Below are positions 1 through 10,697 of a DNA stretch of 64,000 bases, piece by piece. A program made the translations under genes and the position numbers. Position 1 is the first letter of the stretch. Every line of letters starts with the position of its first letter. Source of the DNA: Polytrichum commune (taxonomy: Eukaryota; Streptophyta; Polytrichopsida; Polytrichales; Polytrichaceae); assembly GCA_950295325.1 (NCBI GenBank), contig OX485807.1, positions 23,841,666 to 23,905,665 on the forward strand. The letters run 5' to 3'. The notes under the pieces were generated by a model. It searched no databases. It saw only the letters and a list, made by a program, of their open reading frames with translations, and was not told where the DNA came from.

Positions 1-109
1 TCCTGATACGAAACTTGCTGATATTTGTGGGAAAAATTTGTAGTCATTCTCAAAATTTTGCAAGCATGCAAAAAAATCAATTCCTTTGGAGCTGAAATTG
101 CCTTGGTCG

Positions 110-3100
110 CTATCTAGTAATTTGGAATTGATCACCAACAGTACCATTTGTTGAGATGAACTGCACAAAACCCACAACCCACCGAATTTGTCAATATTAA
201 CTTCATACTTGTCATAATCTAAGAATGCTAGGTTTCAAGGAGCTCAATTGCAAAAAAATGTTTGACGGCACTGTAGAGCACACATCACCTAGTACACCTC
301 ACAATATATTTCTTTCCCAATTGACAGCAAATAGAAAGATTATGAAACCTCCTACCTGAAATGAGAGGTTACTTGTATTTGCTTGGAGATAACTGTAACC
401 ATAGTCTTTAATCCGCACTAAACTCCATGCTGGAGGCTGCCATTACCAATGCAAACCAATTAATCAAATGTAAAATTTCTTGTCACAGAAAGTATGAGTT
501 TGACATGCTTCCCGGACTTCCTGGACTTTAATCAATTTCATTCCATTGCATAAAGGTTTCTTCTATTAATCAATGAATTGATGGAGTTCAGTTCTACTTA
601 CAGTATTAGAGTCAGTGTCATCAAGGGTGTAACCAGCAGTTCCGATGACAACATGAACAGGAGCTGTGTAATTTGCATTGTTGTAGGTGTCTATTCCTGC
701 GCTATTCTTTGTTGGAGACCCTAAGCATGTGCTTGAATAGACAGCACATGTGCGCTCGTAGTTGTGCACATGTCCCCACACAGCGAAATCCACCTGCAAA
801 TGCATCTTATGAGGTTAGAGGTGCCATTTATATCTTATATGATCATGTTAGTACTCACATTTGAATCCTCATATAATTAACCGAATCTAGTGCGAATTTA
901 GGGTCTATGGATTAGTCCATCATTGTCATGGATCATGGTTTAAGGTTTAGGGTACTGGTTGAGGACAATGATGGACTAAGTAACAAACAAATGGACCTCA
1001 GTGATTTGTATGACACGAAATCTGCCTACCTTGGCATTCAACAGTAAGGGTTCGATCTGAGGAGCAAAAGCTGAATCCACAGCAGGTGTGATCAAGTTGA
1101 TGATATTTGTATACGAAGAATATGCTGGGCGGTGCCTGCACGAATGAGTCAGAAGGTCAAATAAGAACAACCTGTAAGTTACCTTAGAAATGTGACATTT
1201 AATATTTTCTACCATCATAGACAAATGGGTAGTAAGAGAGAAGGTCGCACATTGAAGTAAGGATAGGATATGCTACCCTATTTTATTACAGTTTCTATAC
1301 TCATGCCACAGCGATATGACAGCAACCTCGAAACTTACCCAGTAAAAACAATCCATGGAGTGATTGTGCGATTGACTGCTGCAAGGTCCGCTTTAATCCA
1401 GTTGTACTGTTGACGGCAAACAAGCACCAGAATTCAGAAATTCACCAGCCAATTTTAAATTATGTGCCGTAATATTGCATCCCACTCAATATGGATTTAG
1501 GGCTTAGAGTTTGAGGTGGATTGAGAATTATGCGAAGGAATAGCCTTGGCAAAGCCCTTCAAAATTCATAATGAAAGCAGAAATGAAGGAAGCCCAATCT
1601 TGTTTATGATCTGGAAGTAGATTGATAGATACCTGCTCACTGCCACTAGTCCAATTGTGTTCGGTGGACATGATGGTGAAATGCACCGGCCCTGAAGCGA
1701 AGGAGTACCAGGGTTTGTCTGCTGCAGATGTGGGCATTGGGAAGTATGCCTCATATGGCACACCGATTTCTCCTCCGGAGTCTTTTGAAGTATATATAGA
1801 TCCCGAGTCAGGAAAGTCTCTGCCAAAATATGTGAAACCGTTCAGTTCGAGAAATTCGTACTCACACCCGAAGTAAGCACAGTAGGTATGATCTCAAAGC
1901 GTCACCAACACGCCAATCCTTGTAGTGGAACACAGTTCTCGAGGATATGTGACAATGCAGGACCGTAAAGGTTTACTGGAATCTGGAGTATCCACTTTTG
2001 TGGAAGATTGATTGGAGATATCGACGGAAATTATCAATCACACGCAAAGAAGTAGATCCGTGAAGCAGAAAAAACGTGTCCTCTTTGCAAAGGCAATATG
2101 ATCTCAAAGCATCACCAACACGTCGATTCTCGTAGTGGAATACAGTTCTTGAGGATCTCTGACAATGCATGACCATAAAGGTTTACTGAAATCTGGATTA
2201 TTTGTGGAAGATTGATTGGGGAGAATTTGAAGGTTAAGGTACTGACGGAAATCGTCGACCAACTACAAAGAAGAAAATGTGTGATTATGCAGAGGAAATC
2301 TGTACCTCTCGTGATTGCCGATGGCAGTCATGTAGGAAACCCTGGAGGCGACAGGATTAATCAACTCCAAGAATGAATCCCATTCCACCATGAACCCCGT
2401 GGCATAGCTGATGTCGCCTATATGAAGTACCAGATCCATGTCGCTTCTTTTAGCCAATGCGTCATTAACTCCAATTGCTCCAGGCTGCACATCAGCAGTG
2501 ATGCAAAAATTATTATTGATGCGTGTGTAAAGTGAGCCTATTTTCTTGATGATTCCTCCAACCATCTGCTTGAAGAGCTCTGAGTCTAAGTGATTGTTAG
2601 ACATGTTGATCTGCTGATAAGCCTATTGTTGAGATTGTTCCACTTCCGTTCACCAAATCTTAACATATAAGTACTGAGCCTGGGTAATGTTGTTGTACAT
2701 TAAGATAGTGTTCACTGGAGTTGTCGCGCTCGCCTTTGCCCATGTCTCCATAAATGACTGCCCTCACAGAGCTTGCGCCAGCGGCTGGGGGCGTGGTGAA
2801 ATTTTTGCTCGTACTCCATCCAGCGCTTGCACTGTATACGAAACACGACCAAGTCTTAGGTGCGGCCTTCTAAGTTTTTCGCCTTCACCCTCTTTTAACT
2901 TCCACATCTCAAAATCGACATTCTGTGATTAATTTTTGTACGTAATCTTATAAAATACCTAACACGAGAAAGAAGTGAAAGACGAAAGGAATGGTATTCA
3001 TTCGGATGACGCAGATGTGGTAAAATTTTAGTGAAACCATGCCAAGAAAGATGAACGTGAAGTTATTCAACATTCTACCTTCCATAGGAATAACTGTAAG

Positions 3101-5954
3101 ATGTAGAAGGAGTGAGGCCTGTCATCACCGCTGTGTGAATGTATCCGGGGTCGTGCCATCCAAAATCATTGGCAGGATTAGACGCATTAGCTGCACACAC
3201 AGTGATCCATCCAAAATAAGAAATCCTGCCGATACATCATATGGTCGAGCTATATACAATCCTTCATTTCTTCCCATCTGTAGTACACTGGCTACTCTGC
3301 ATGCTTATAAAATTTCGTCGGTTAATGACTTACTAGAGGACATATCGATTTGAGTCCTGTCCGATTACACGTTGCTTAAATTACAATATTATTTGTCCTA
3401 CGAGATCTTACAGGACATTTGCGACGCTGTGAAGGTGGAAACGCTCGAATTAACGAGGGAGGCGCCATTGTATGCCACTTGCTGCGAGACACTGTCGCCA
3501 CTCACCCAGGTCAATCTCATCTGCCAATATGCCAAAAGACTTCTGTAAGTATAACTTCCTATGCAGCAGTTTGCAACTCAGCGAGGAGTCAGTCTGAGGC
3601 TATTTAGCACCTGACATGCATATATACTTATGTCGTACTTGATTAGGATGCTAGCCCATCTTTGATTTGTTGACATAAAGTGGAATAATTAGTACTACCA
3701 AGTAGTGGCAGTGGAGTCACAGAGGAACGATGGCCATAGAGTGGAGACTTAGGGTTGCCAATTTCCCAAAAGACTTCTGTAAGTACTTCTGCAACAATTT
3801 GAAACTCAGTTTGCAGTCTTTCTGAGGCTAATTAACCACCTGACATGCATACATATGCCGCAATTAGCATGCTCGATCTTTGTTAATATGCAACGCATAT
3901 TAAAATACATACCTGAGTGGCAGTGGAGTCCACTGAGGAAAGATGGCCATAGAGTGGAGACTTAGGGTTGGCAAACGGGAGCGCGGCGGATGTATTGAGC
4001 ACGCAAGGTACCAGGAAGCCACCCGTGAAGAATACGAAGGTGATGTCCGTTCGGATGTTGATCAACCGGAAGGTTAAGGAGCCACTGCAAGTGGTTGTCA
4101 AGCAATGTCCGGCCACCGAGTGCTGGCATGTGGACTTGTTACAGGATGTATAAAGGGGATCGTTTTCCAGCTTCTGGTACTGCAGGACCATTCATCACAT
4201 CATCAGACTCTTAAGACACCAATCTTATTGAGTTATGGCTGGATTTCTGTCAAAGCACTCTCCGCAGTAGGAGATTCATTTGAATTTTGAAGGATAGAGC
4301 TCACCACCGCACCGTTCAAAACAATGAAGTTGCTTCCTGTAAACTAAACTCAATAGTATAACCTATTATTACAATTTTCATGAAAGTTTGAACGCATTCA
4401 ACACAACATGACCTTCACTAAGTTAGAGCCCAGCTTTCCTCAGAAAGTAACCGGTTTAAATACTCTTCCATTAAGCAGGAAAGTGAATTTTCCTATGCAA
4501 TAGTTGCTACAGGGTGAGTTACGGAAGTTGACATGAATTGTATCTGCTCCAGATTAGAGAATGAAAAAGCAGGTTCGAGTGTAAACTGTGAAACGCATAC
4601 CTTGACAGGATAGTGACAGGTGTAAGGATTGGAGCTCGTGTCTCCAGTTTCAATATACAGCGCTGATACTGACAGACACTCATCCGTGCCGCTGGTTCCC
4701 AAACCCAAGCAGAAAGAAGCAAATTACATGAGCACCATAAATAATAACCTAGTCTGGTTTGCACAATGAATGCACGAGTGTCCAAGTTGATTGTTCCAGA
4801 AGTCCGTAGCTGGAGGTAGGGTATGATTTGCCAAGGATGATTTTCCTCACGGAATCCTCCATTAATTGATTCAAACAGGAAGCAGTACTTTGATCGTCTT
4901 GACCATTACGGAGTTGAGCTCTATCATTCCAAAGGAGGAGAGAAGTTCCTCCCTTTCAAGAGACTCCGAATCTTGAAGAAACTTAGTCCAAACTAACCGG
5001 TAAATTTTAGTAACCGTGAGTCATGCATAGGTTGCTACTACTTCCCCGGATTCACTGCAATTCTTGATCTCACTTGAACTGCACAACATGAACTTGGAGA
5101 ACACTATGTCTAACCTCAGCTACTGTATACTCTCAAGCAGATTGTTTAACGGGTCAAAACATCAACCTTCTACCAATTCAACTTCCAAAGCAACACCACC
5201 ACAAATCAAAGCAAGGCTCACTGCATCAATCAATTCATCACGAAGAATACTGCTTGAAGCTGAGTAACCGAGAGAAGGAAGAAAGTCTCAATTTGCGGTA
5301 CTGTAACGATGACATCTAGTCTTGATGCAGTAGTTTTAAGCCCGTAGTTCAAATTCCTACAAAATTTACATAGATCTTTCGGTTGAATCATCGTAGTTGA
5401 AGTAAAACTGCAAGCTGAATTAGTAACAGGTGAATGTGCTATCAAATTCAGGTGCATATGTGGAGAGTCTAATTAGTGCAATGTATTGCTCACTTGGCAG
5501 TCATAGGCGACATGATACCAATCCAATCCGAGCTGTCCGGGTTCGACACTCCGCTTACTGTCACGGTCACATTCTGCACATCCGCCAGGCTTCCGGAAGC
5601 ATCAATTGTCATGCCGATGTAAGGGTTAGGATCTTTGCACTGGGCGAGGTGTCGACGTCTATTGATACTGCTGAATACTTCATTCCGCAACACATGTTGC
5701 TCAGGATGTGATGGTATTCCTCCGGCAGCAGTACTAGCACTGGATGTTGTTGATGAATCATCTTTTGCCTGCAGCCTCCTTTCGACTGTGATGAATCCAG
5801 CACTCGGTTGCTCATGTTCTTTTGCAAATTCTCGCCCTGATGCTGGGTTCGTGCTCAGAATCATCAATAGACTGATGGTGAAGACGAACATAGCCATAGA
5901 CGAGTGCAGATTGCACAAACTAATTGTCAACATCGACTTCTTCATATTCGTCAT
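110..5954 (-). CDS. PAP: Purple acid phosphatase (PAP27/PAP1-like), 13 exons
   Basis: Binuclear metallophosphatase that hydrolyses phosphate esters, probably secreted. Exons in gene order: 5954-5494, 4691-4601, 4179-3913, 3520-3412, 3190-3079, 2831-2699, 2484-2306, 1819-1633, 1406-1339, 1135-1030, 793-602, 436-356, 160-110. All introns are GT-AG and all junctions keep frame, giving about 678 residues. Residues 1-40 look like a signal peptide (hydrophobic MFVFTISLLMIL, then ASG). An SSDWIG motif ends exon 1, followed by the fibronectin-like N-domain (CHYPVKYQ, MRLTWVSGD). The seven metal ligands of the family are all visible: GDMG (D376), GDISY (D415, Y418), GNHE (N448), GHRP (H537) and GHVH (H579, H581). 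Relatives are often labelled 'probable inactive', but no ligand is missing here. The protein is longer than Arabidopsis PAP27 (about 610), mostly because of a Ser-rich stretch after the signal peptide. The exon 6 end (before GTACAA) is the least certain junction. The start is the first ATG of exon 1; Met4 is an alternative. Confidence 0.9.
1887..2277. repeat. Direct tandem duplication inside PAP intron 7
   Basis: Two diverged copies lie side by side: about 1887-2056 and 2097-2277. Both begin TATGATCTCAAAGC and share TTTACTG-AATCTGGA and GTGGAAGATTGATTGG blocks. Both lie wholly within the intron between exons 7 and 8 of the phosphatase gene, so no coding sequence is affected. Confidence 0.8.
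3523..3969. repeat. Tandem duplication across PAP exon 3 / intron 3 border
   Basis: Unit 2 (3757-3969) contains the last 57 nt of real exon 3 (3913-3969) plus intron 3 sequence. Unit 1 (3523-3756) is a diverged second copy that runs up to the acceptor of exon 4. Shared blocks include CCAAAAGACTTCTGTAAGTA and GATGGCCATAGAGTGGAGAC. The exon-like part of unit 1 (about 3703-3756) has lost the CAG|GTATGT donor of the original, so it is probably a dead pseudo-exon within the intron. Confidence 0.85.
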
Positions 5955-7590
5955 ACAGCTGAATCAATTGTGGAATTGTTATAAGTTCTGCTGTGCAGGA
6001 TGTATAGACTAGAGCTCAAGTTTTTAGTTCTGTGCACTTACAAATTACATCCCACTCATGAAAATATTTGCAGCCAAGAGCCCGCCGTGGGAATGTAATC
6101 TAACACATGAAGCCGACTCCGATAGTGTAACATCGTATGTCTGGGAATTTTATACTATTTGGCCGACCTAGATTTTCGAATCCTAGATATGCTTCCATCA
6201 CTTCCATCACTTCCGAACCTTCGCCTTTGTTTCCACTTCCTGCTGCTTGAGATGACATGACAAGGCTAGCAGATTGCTACTATGGTGCCCATGATGACCC
6301 TTTGCCAAAGTTGCTGAGAAATTGTAAGAGTAGTAGTACTGCCGGCTTCTGTTGCTACGAAACCTCGAAGTTGTGTGCAACTGACTCGTCTTGCCACCGG
6401 CCGAAAGTTCTTTCGGAAAGCTCGGAAGAAGAAAGGAGCGGGAAGGTTCACGTTTGTTTTGCAACGACGGCCCGGCGAGCTCGCTTGGCAAACAGCAAGA
6501 ACAAAATTGGATTCTGCATGTAGTGCTTCGTCGTTAACCCCTAAACCCTTTTAACATGTTCATACCAATTGTGTATTCTTCTCTTAATACTCTCTTCATA
6601 ATGGATAACAACCAACTCCCTACCAAAACTCCGGTTGAATTAATGGATAACTCTAATATGTATCAGATATTGTTCATGAGGAGCCCTGCTATAGCTCGAC
6701 ATATCGACAAGATTTGAGATGGCGAGTGCTATGAAATGTGCATTAAACTCTGGGTGTCAAGAAGAACAACTTCGCAAAGACAACAAGCTATTAGTATCTA
6801 TCAAAATTCACATCAAAGTATTTAGTCATATTGTATAATCTCATAACATCGTATGTAGAGAGGCCCAAACCACGTTCCAAAAGTGTTTAGGGGTTCAATG
6901 GAAGGGATAAGAAGGACAATTGTTAAATATAGACTAAGTCCAAGTCCATGATTATAACATGTTGAGTTCTATCAAAGGATCCTACAATAGGATTGTATAA
7001 TAAGATCCTCCAATAAAATATGTAGAGTTCATTATGATAATATTATGACACGTGTTTTGATTATATAGTAAGATCCTCCAATAAATTATGTAGAGTTGGT
7101 TATGATAATATTATAGCATGTGTTTGGATTGTGTATTCTCTATTCAACATTTATTCTATAATTCACACAAAAACTAGAATTTCTTTTTCATCACATCTTC
7201 ACCCTTAAATGCTTAAGCAACCCGAAATGGGTTGCCACCTAATATTCTACCGGGTTTGAAATCCACCATGTGGCCATCTACATGGATGGTAAGGTAACTA
7301 CTGGTGTAGGGTGGTGCTCACTATCATGTGAGCCAAAATAACATGTAAAAACCTCATACTCCAAGCATGTAGGATTTTTTTGGTTGGGTTGGCATTGCTT
7401 GTTGTGGGAGGTGGTTCCATATGTTGCTCAAATGTAGGAGCCATATATAAGAGCCAATATCTTTCACATATGATGCTCAATTTGGGTGGGTATTTGTTCT
7501 CTTAGGATAAGGTGGCGGTTGTGCACAACTTGACCAGATAGATTTGAAAAAATAAACTTAGTGCACACTACACATGTTGCTTGCCCCCTG
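5955..7590. other. Intergenic, upstream of the phosphatase gene
   Basis: No gene recognised. The part nearest 5954 must hold the phosphatase promoter and 5' leader, but I cannot assign a TATA box with confidence. Around 6950-7120 the AT-rich phrase AAGATCCTCCAATAAA-TATGTAGAGTT occurs twice (about 7004 and 7070), a short direct repeat. Short open frames here show no family motifs. Confidence 0.5.
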
Positions 7591-8050
7591 AAAAAGGAGA
7601 ATCTCCCTCAATGAAGTCATGTGGCCCCTCCAACTTTGAGGGTGATGGACTTCATCTAGATTTGCTCAAAAATACCCAAATTTTTGGGAGTAACTCATTT
7701 GTCATCCATATACCATATTATGGCAAAGTTGTCAACTTTCCAAAATTTATGGCATGACCGAAATGGTCATATAAACAAAAACAAAAACAAACCAAAAAAA
7801 AAAAATTAAAAAAAAAAAACTTTAGTTGTCCCCTAGATGAAGGTCTTGTTCATATGTCAAGCTGGCCTAGCAAATATGGTCCAATTGACTTCAAATTTTC
7901 ACAGCAAGAATATATGGTAGCCTAGTTCAAATCGGTACAGTCGGATTTGAAGAAAAAATAAAATTTATTTTTCTACATAACAGAAAGGTCCAGCATTGAT
8001 GTTGGATGCGCCCAAACATGAAATATGAAGACTTGAGCGTTTAGGGGTTA
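7591..8050 (+). repeat. Dispersed repeat, copy 1 (partner at 58516-58975)
   Basis: Shares long blocks in the same order with 58516-58975, for example GTGGCCCCTCCAACTTTGAG, GGTGATGGACTTCATCTA and CATATTATGGCAAAGTTG. Both copies have an A-rich AAACAAAAACAAA tract in the interior and end in a GACTTGA-CGTTT-GGGTT phrase. No open reading frame spans either copy, so this is probably a non-coding mobile element fragment of unknown class. Confidence 0.8.
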
Positions 8051-8864
8051 ATAACATAACATTCAAATAATCACTAAAGATCCACATATCTCTTGTAAAA
8101 TATTGATAAATCAAAAGTGTAGAGTCTGTATTTTGAAAATACGTCCAAATTTACTTAAATACGTCATTCAGTTCACTCCCTAATTGGTACACATATTGTA
8201 CATTTCAAGTGATACAGAAAGGAATTAGGGTGTTCCCTCTCGCTCATTTGGGTAACCGGTCCTAATTCATGTGCTTATATTACTTGAACTTCTATAATTA
8301 TATGGTGGGGTCACTAGCTAGAAAGATTATTGTCTGTTTCATCCATCCGTTGCGCTATGTATGGTATAAGTGTATGTTTCTTGTACCTTACTCGTCCTTT
8401 CACTTGACTTGTACATTCTAAAATGGGACTCCAAAAAAACATGTACTTCTTCTTAGACATAGCTATTGAGATTGTCTATCACTTCTAGTAGCGTGATCAT
8501 AAATTTTCCTTAATGGTAATTCAAATGTTCATGCCACGAAGTGCTCACATTCCAAGAGGTATTTTGATAATTTGATGGCTTCAAGATTGTATTTTTATTT
8601 ACAGTTTTCACCAATCTATCTAGTATATGTCATTTCAACCCATGTTTAACAAATTTCTCATTGAAATGATGAGACTTGTTATCTAAACATGATGAAATTT
8701 CATTTACTTGCTTCTCTCTCTCTCTATATATATATATATAACATTTCCCTTTTGTGATCATAGTTGGAGAAAACCCTTGGAAGTGTTATTTTACAACACA
8801 TCTTCCAAATAATTGTGCTATCTATCTTCAAGCCTTGAAGGTTAAGTAGACGGGTCTTAAGTGG
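8051..8864. other. Intergenic, no gene seen
   Basis: AT-rich sequence without a recognisable gene. It contains a compound microsatellite at 8712-8740, (CT)n followed by (TA)n. No conserved protein motif was found on either strand. Confidence 0.5.
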
Positions 8865-9210
8865 CTTGTTTTCTTGATTGGGCCCCTAGATCTGATTGGT
8901 ATGTGGTTCAGTGAGGATCAAACACCCTGAAGACACATGTTTAATAGAGATTGGACTTCGTCGTCAAATATTAATACCCACTTTACATTCAATAATGAAT
9001 AAAATTGGGAAGACCTATGTATCCAATTAACAAACCAACAAACATGCACTTCCAATAACCATGACTAAATCATAAGATTTTTGTCAATTCTCAACATGAC
9101 TTTTGTCAATGTTTCATTGTAGACTTGGTAATACAACCCGAGTCTTATTGTGTAAATCTAATCGGTAGAAGTTGGGCAACACGAAAACTGAACCCAATTA
9201 CGTACACCCA
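8865..9210 (+). repeat. Dispersed repeat, copy 1 (partner at 44335-44705)
   Basis: Matches 44335-44705 in order and orientation: TGATTGGTATGTGGTT, GTGAGGATCAAA, AATTGGGAAGAC and AACAAACATGCACTTCCAAT, with scattered differences and small indels. It does not code for protein. Confidence 0.75.
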
Positions 9211-9452
9211 CCCACACACACCTTTACGTAGATCACCTACCGCAAGTCTTCGGTCTAAGGTTCGATGACCTCTTCGGTGACGAAAGTACTCGGCCTATTC
9301 AAAGCCGAACTCCGAACTACCTTGCTACCGGCCCCACACACCCAAGTCACACATGCTTGCTTCGATTATATCAAATGAAGAAGGTTCCGAAATGCTTGAT
9401 CCCGTGTGCTCTTGTGCTACACGGGGTCGGTGTAGGGCCGCTGTGAAACCAA

Positions 9453-9975
9453 GGGCCACTTTACACCTAGAGGCCGGGCCAATTCGTTGTGTAAGAGGCT
9501 TGAAATCTGCACTTGTGATTGGCCAAAAGGCTAAAATCGGCCCCAAACCCCTTTACACCTAGAGGCTGGGTCGATTGGGTGGCATGGTTTTTTCAATCAA
9601 AAAAACTGCATGGTATGATATGGCCCGAGCTCATTGAATTGGGTGCACCCAAAATAGAAGGCCAGTGTCAAATTTCAATACAATTTCTTTTTAATATACT
9701 ATAATCTTTTCAACGAACCATATCCATTGGATGATGTGGAAATGTGAACAACTCTATGTTAAATTATGCTAGATCCGTTGGAATATGCTACATTTATTAA
9801 ATCGGCCCTAGCTTCTTGACCCTAAGACCTTTACACATGAAAAAATTGACCCCCCCCCCGTTATAATCTTATTGTATATGTGTAGTTGAAGTCGGCCTCC
9901 TGCCCAAAAGGGGTTGAAATTTCATGCGATTGGCCTCAAGGGGAATTGGCCCGGCCTCTACGTGTAAAGTGGCCC
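9453..9975. mobile_element. Harbinger-like MITE, copy 1 (523 bp)
   Basis: Begins GGGCCACTTTACACCTAGAG and ends with the inverted match CTCTACGTGTAAAGTGGCCC; the inverted match continues as GCCGGGCCAA for about 30 bp in all. The flanks are CAA on the left and TAA on the right, a slightly decayed 3-bp target duplication. It is closely related along its length to 60255-60786. TIRs starting GGG with TAA/TTA duplications are typical of PIF/Harbinger (Tourist-like) MITEs. No transposase is encoded. Confidence 0.8.
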
Positions 9976-10447
9976 TAAGCAACCATACACTTGGGCCTTG
10001 GAGTCAGAGAATGGCAGCCGGAAAAGAATGAAAGGGCGGGGGGAGGGGGGGTGGGACACCACAAGTTGATGAGATCGATCCAACGAGAACCCCCAAACTC
10101 CTAAGATTTGGACACATGGCGTGGACGGAGGCTAGTCTTAAATTAAAGCGCAAGACCATGGCTCCCTCTCGGTTAAAGTGCACGACTTGTGCTCCTTTCG
10201 GAGCCTTCAATGGTGGTTTGCAAGGGAAGGTTCATACACACAACCCAACCCAAAACAAAACACAACACAACGCGACACAACACAATGCGACACTTTAGAA
10301 GGGTAGCTTTATTACACTTCTAGCGGTGGGGGTCCCAAGACCGAAGGAACGTTGGAATCGAGCCATCTTTGTTGGTTGAGAGCCACGTTTCGATGCACGA
10401 GGTGTACATTGAAGTCGAAGTCATGAAGTATGGGTGGGTTTAAATAC

Positions 10448-10693
10448 CCCCATCGAGCGTGGCTCGGAGGCCAGGTTCGGTGGGGTTCATTTTTCTGGCC
10501 CTCCCCATTTTGGTCCCTTGGGGACTTTTTTTGGTCTTTTTTTGCTAAATTTGGGTCCTGCGGCCCCAAATTACTCTAGGAAGCCCCCTATGAGATCAAG
10601 TAAGGCCCCACCCAATTAAAAAAATAAGGGACATGTTTTATCCCAACCCTGCCACCCCTCCCGAACCTGGCCTCCGAGCCACGCTCGATGGGG
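10448..10693. repeat. Perfect 33-bp inverted repeat with 180-bp spacer
   Basis: Arms at 10448-10480 and 10661-10693 are exact reverse complements; the core of each arm is CGAGCGTGGCTCGGAGGCCA or its complement. The arms are GC-rich against an AT-rich background. Weaker similarity continues outside (ATGAAGTATG beside one arm, CGAAGTATGA beside the other). This could be the inner part of a foldback element. Confidence 0.8.
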
Positions 10694-10697
10694 ATTT

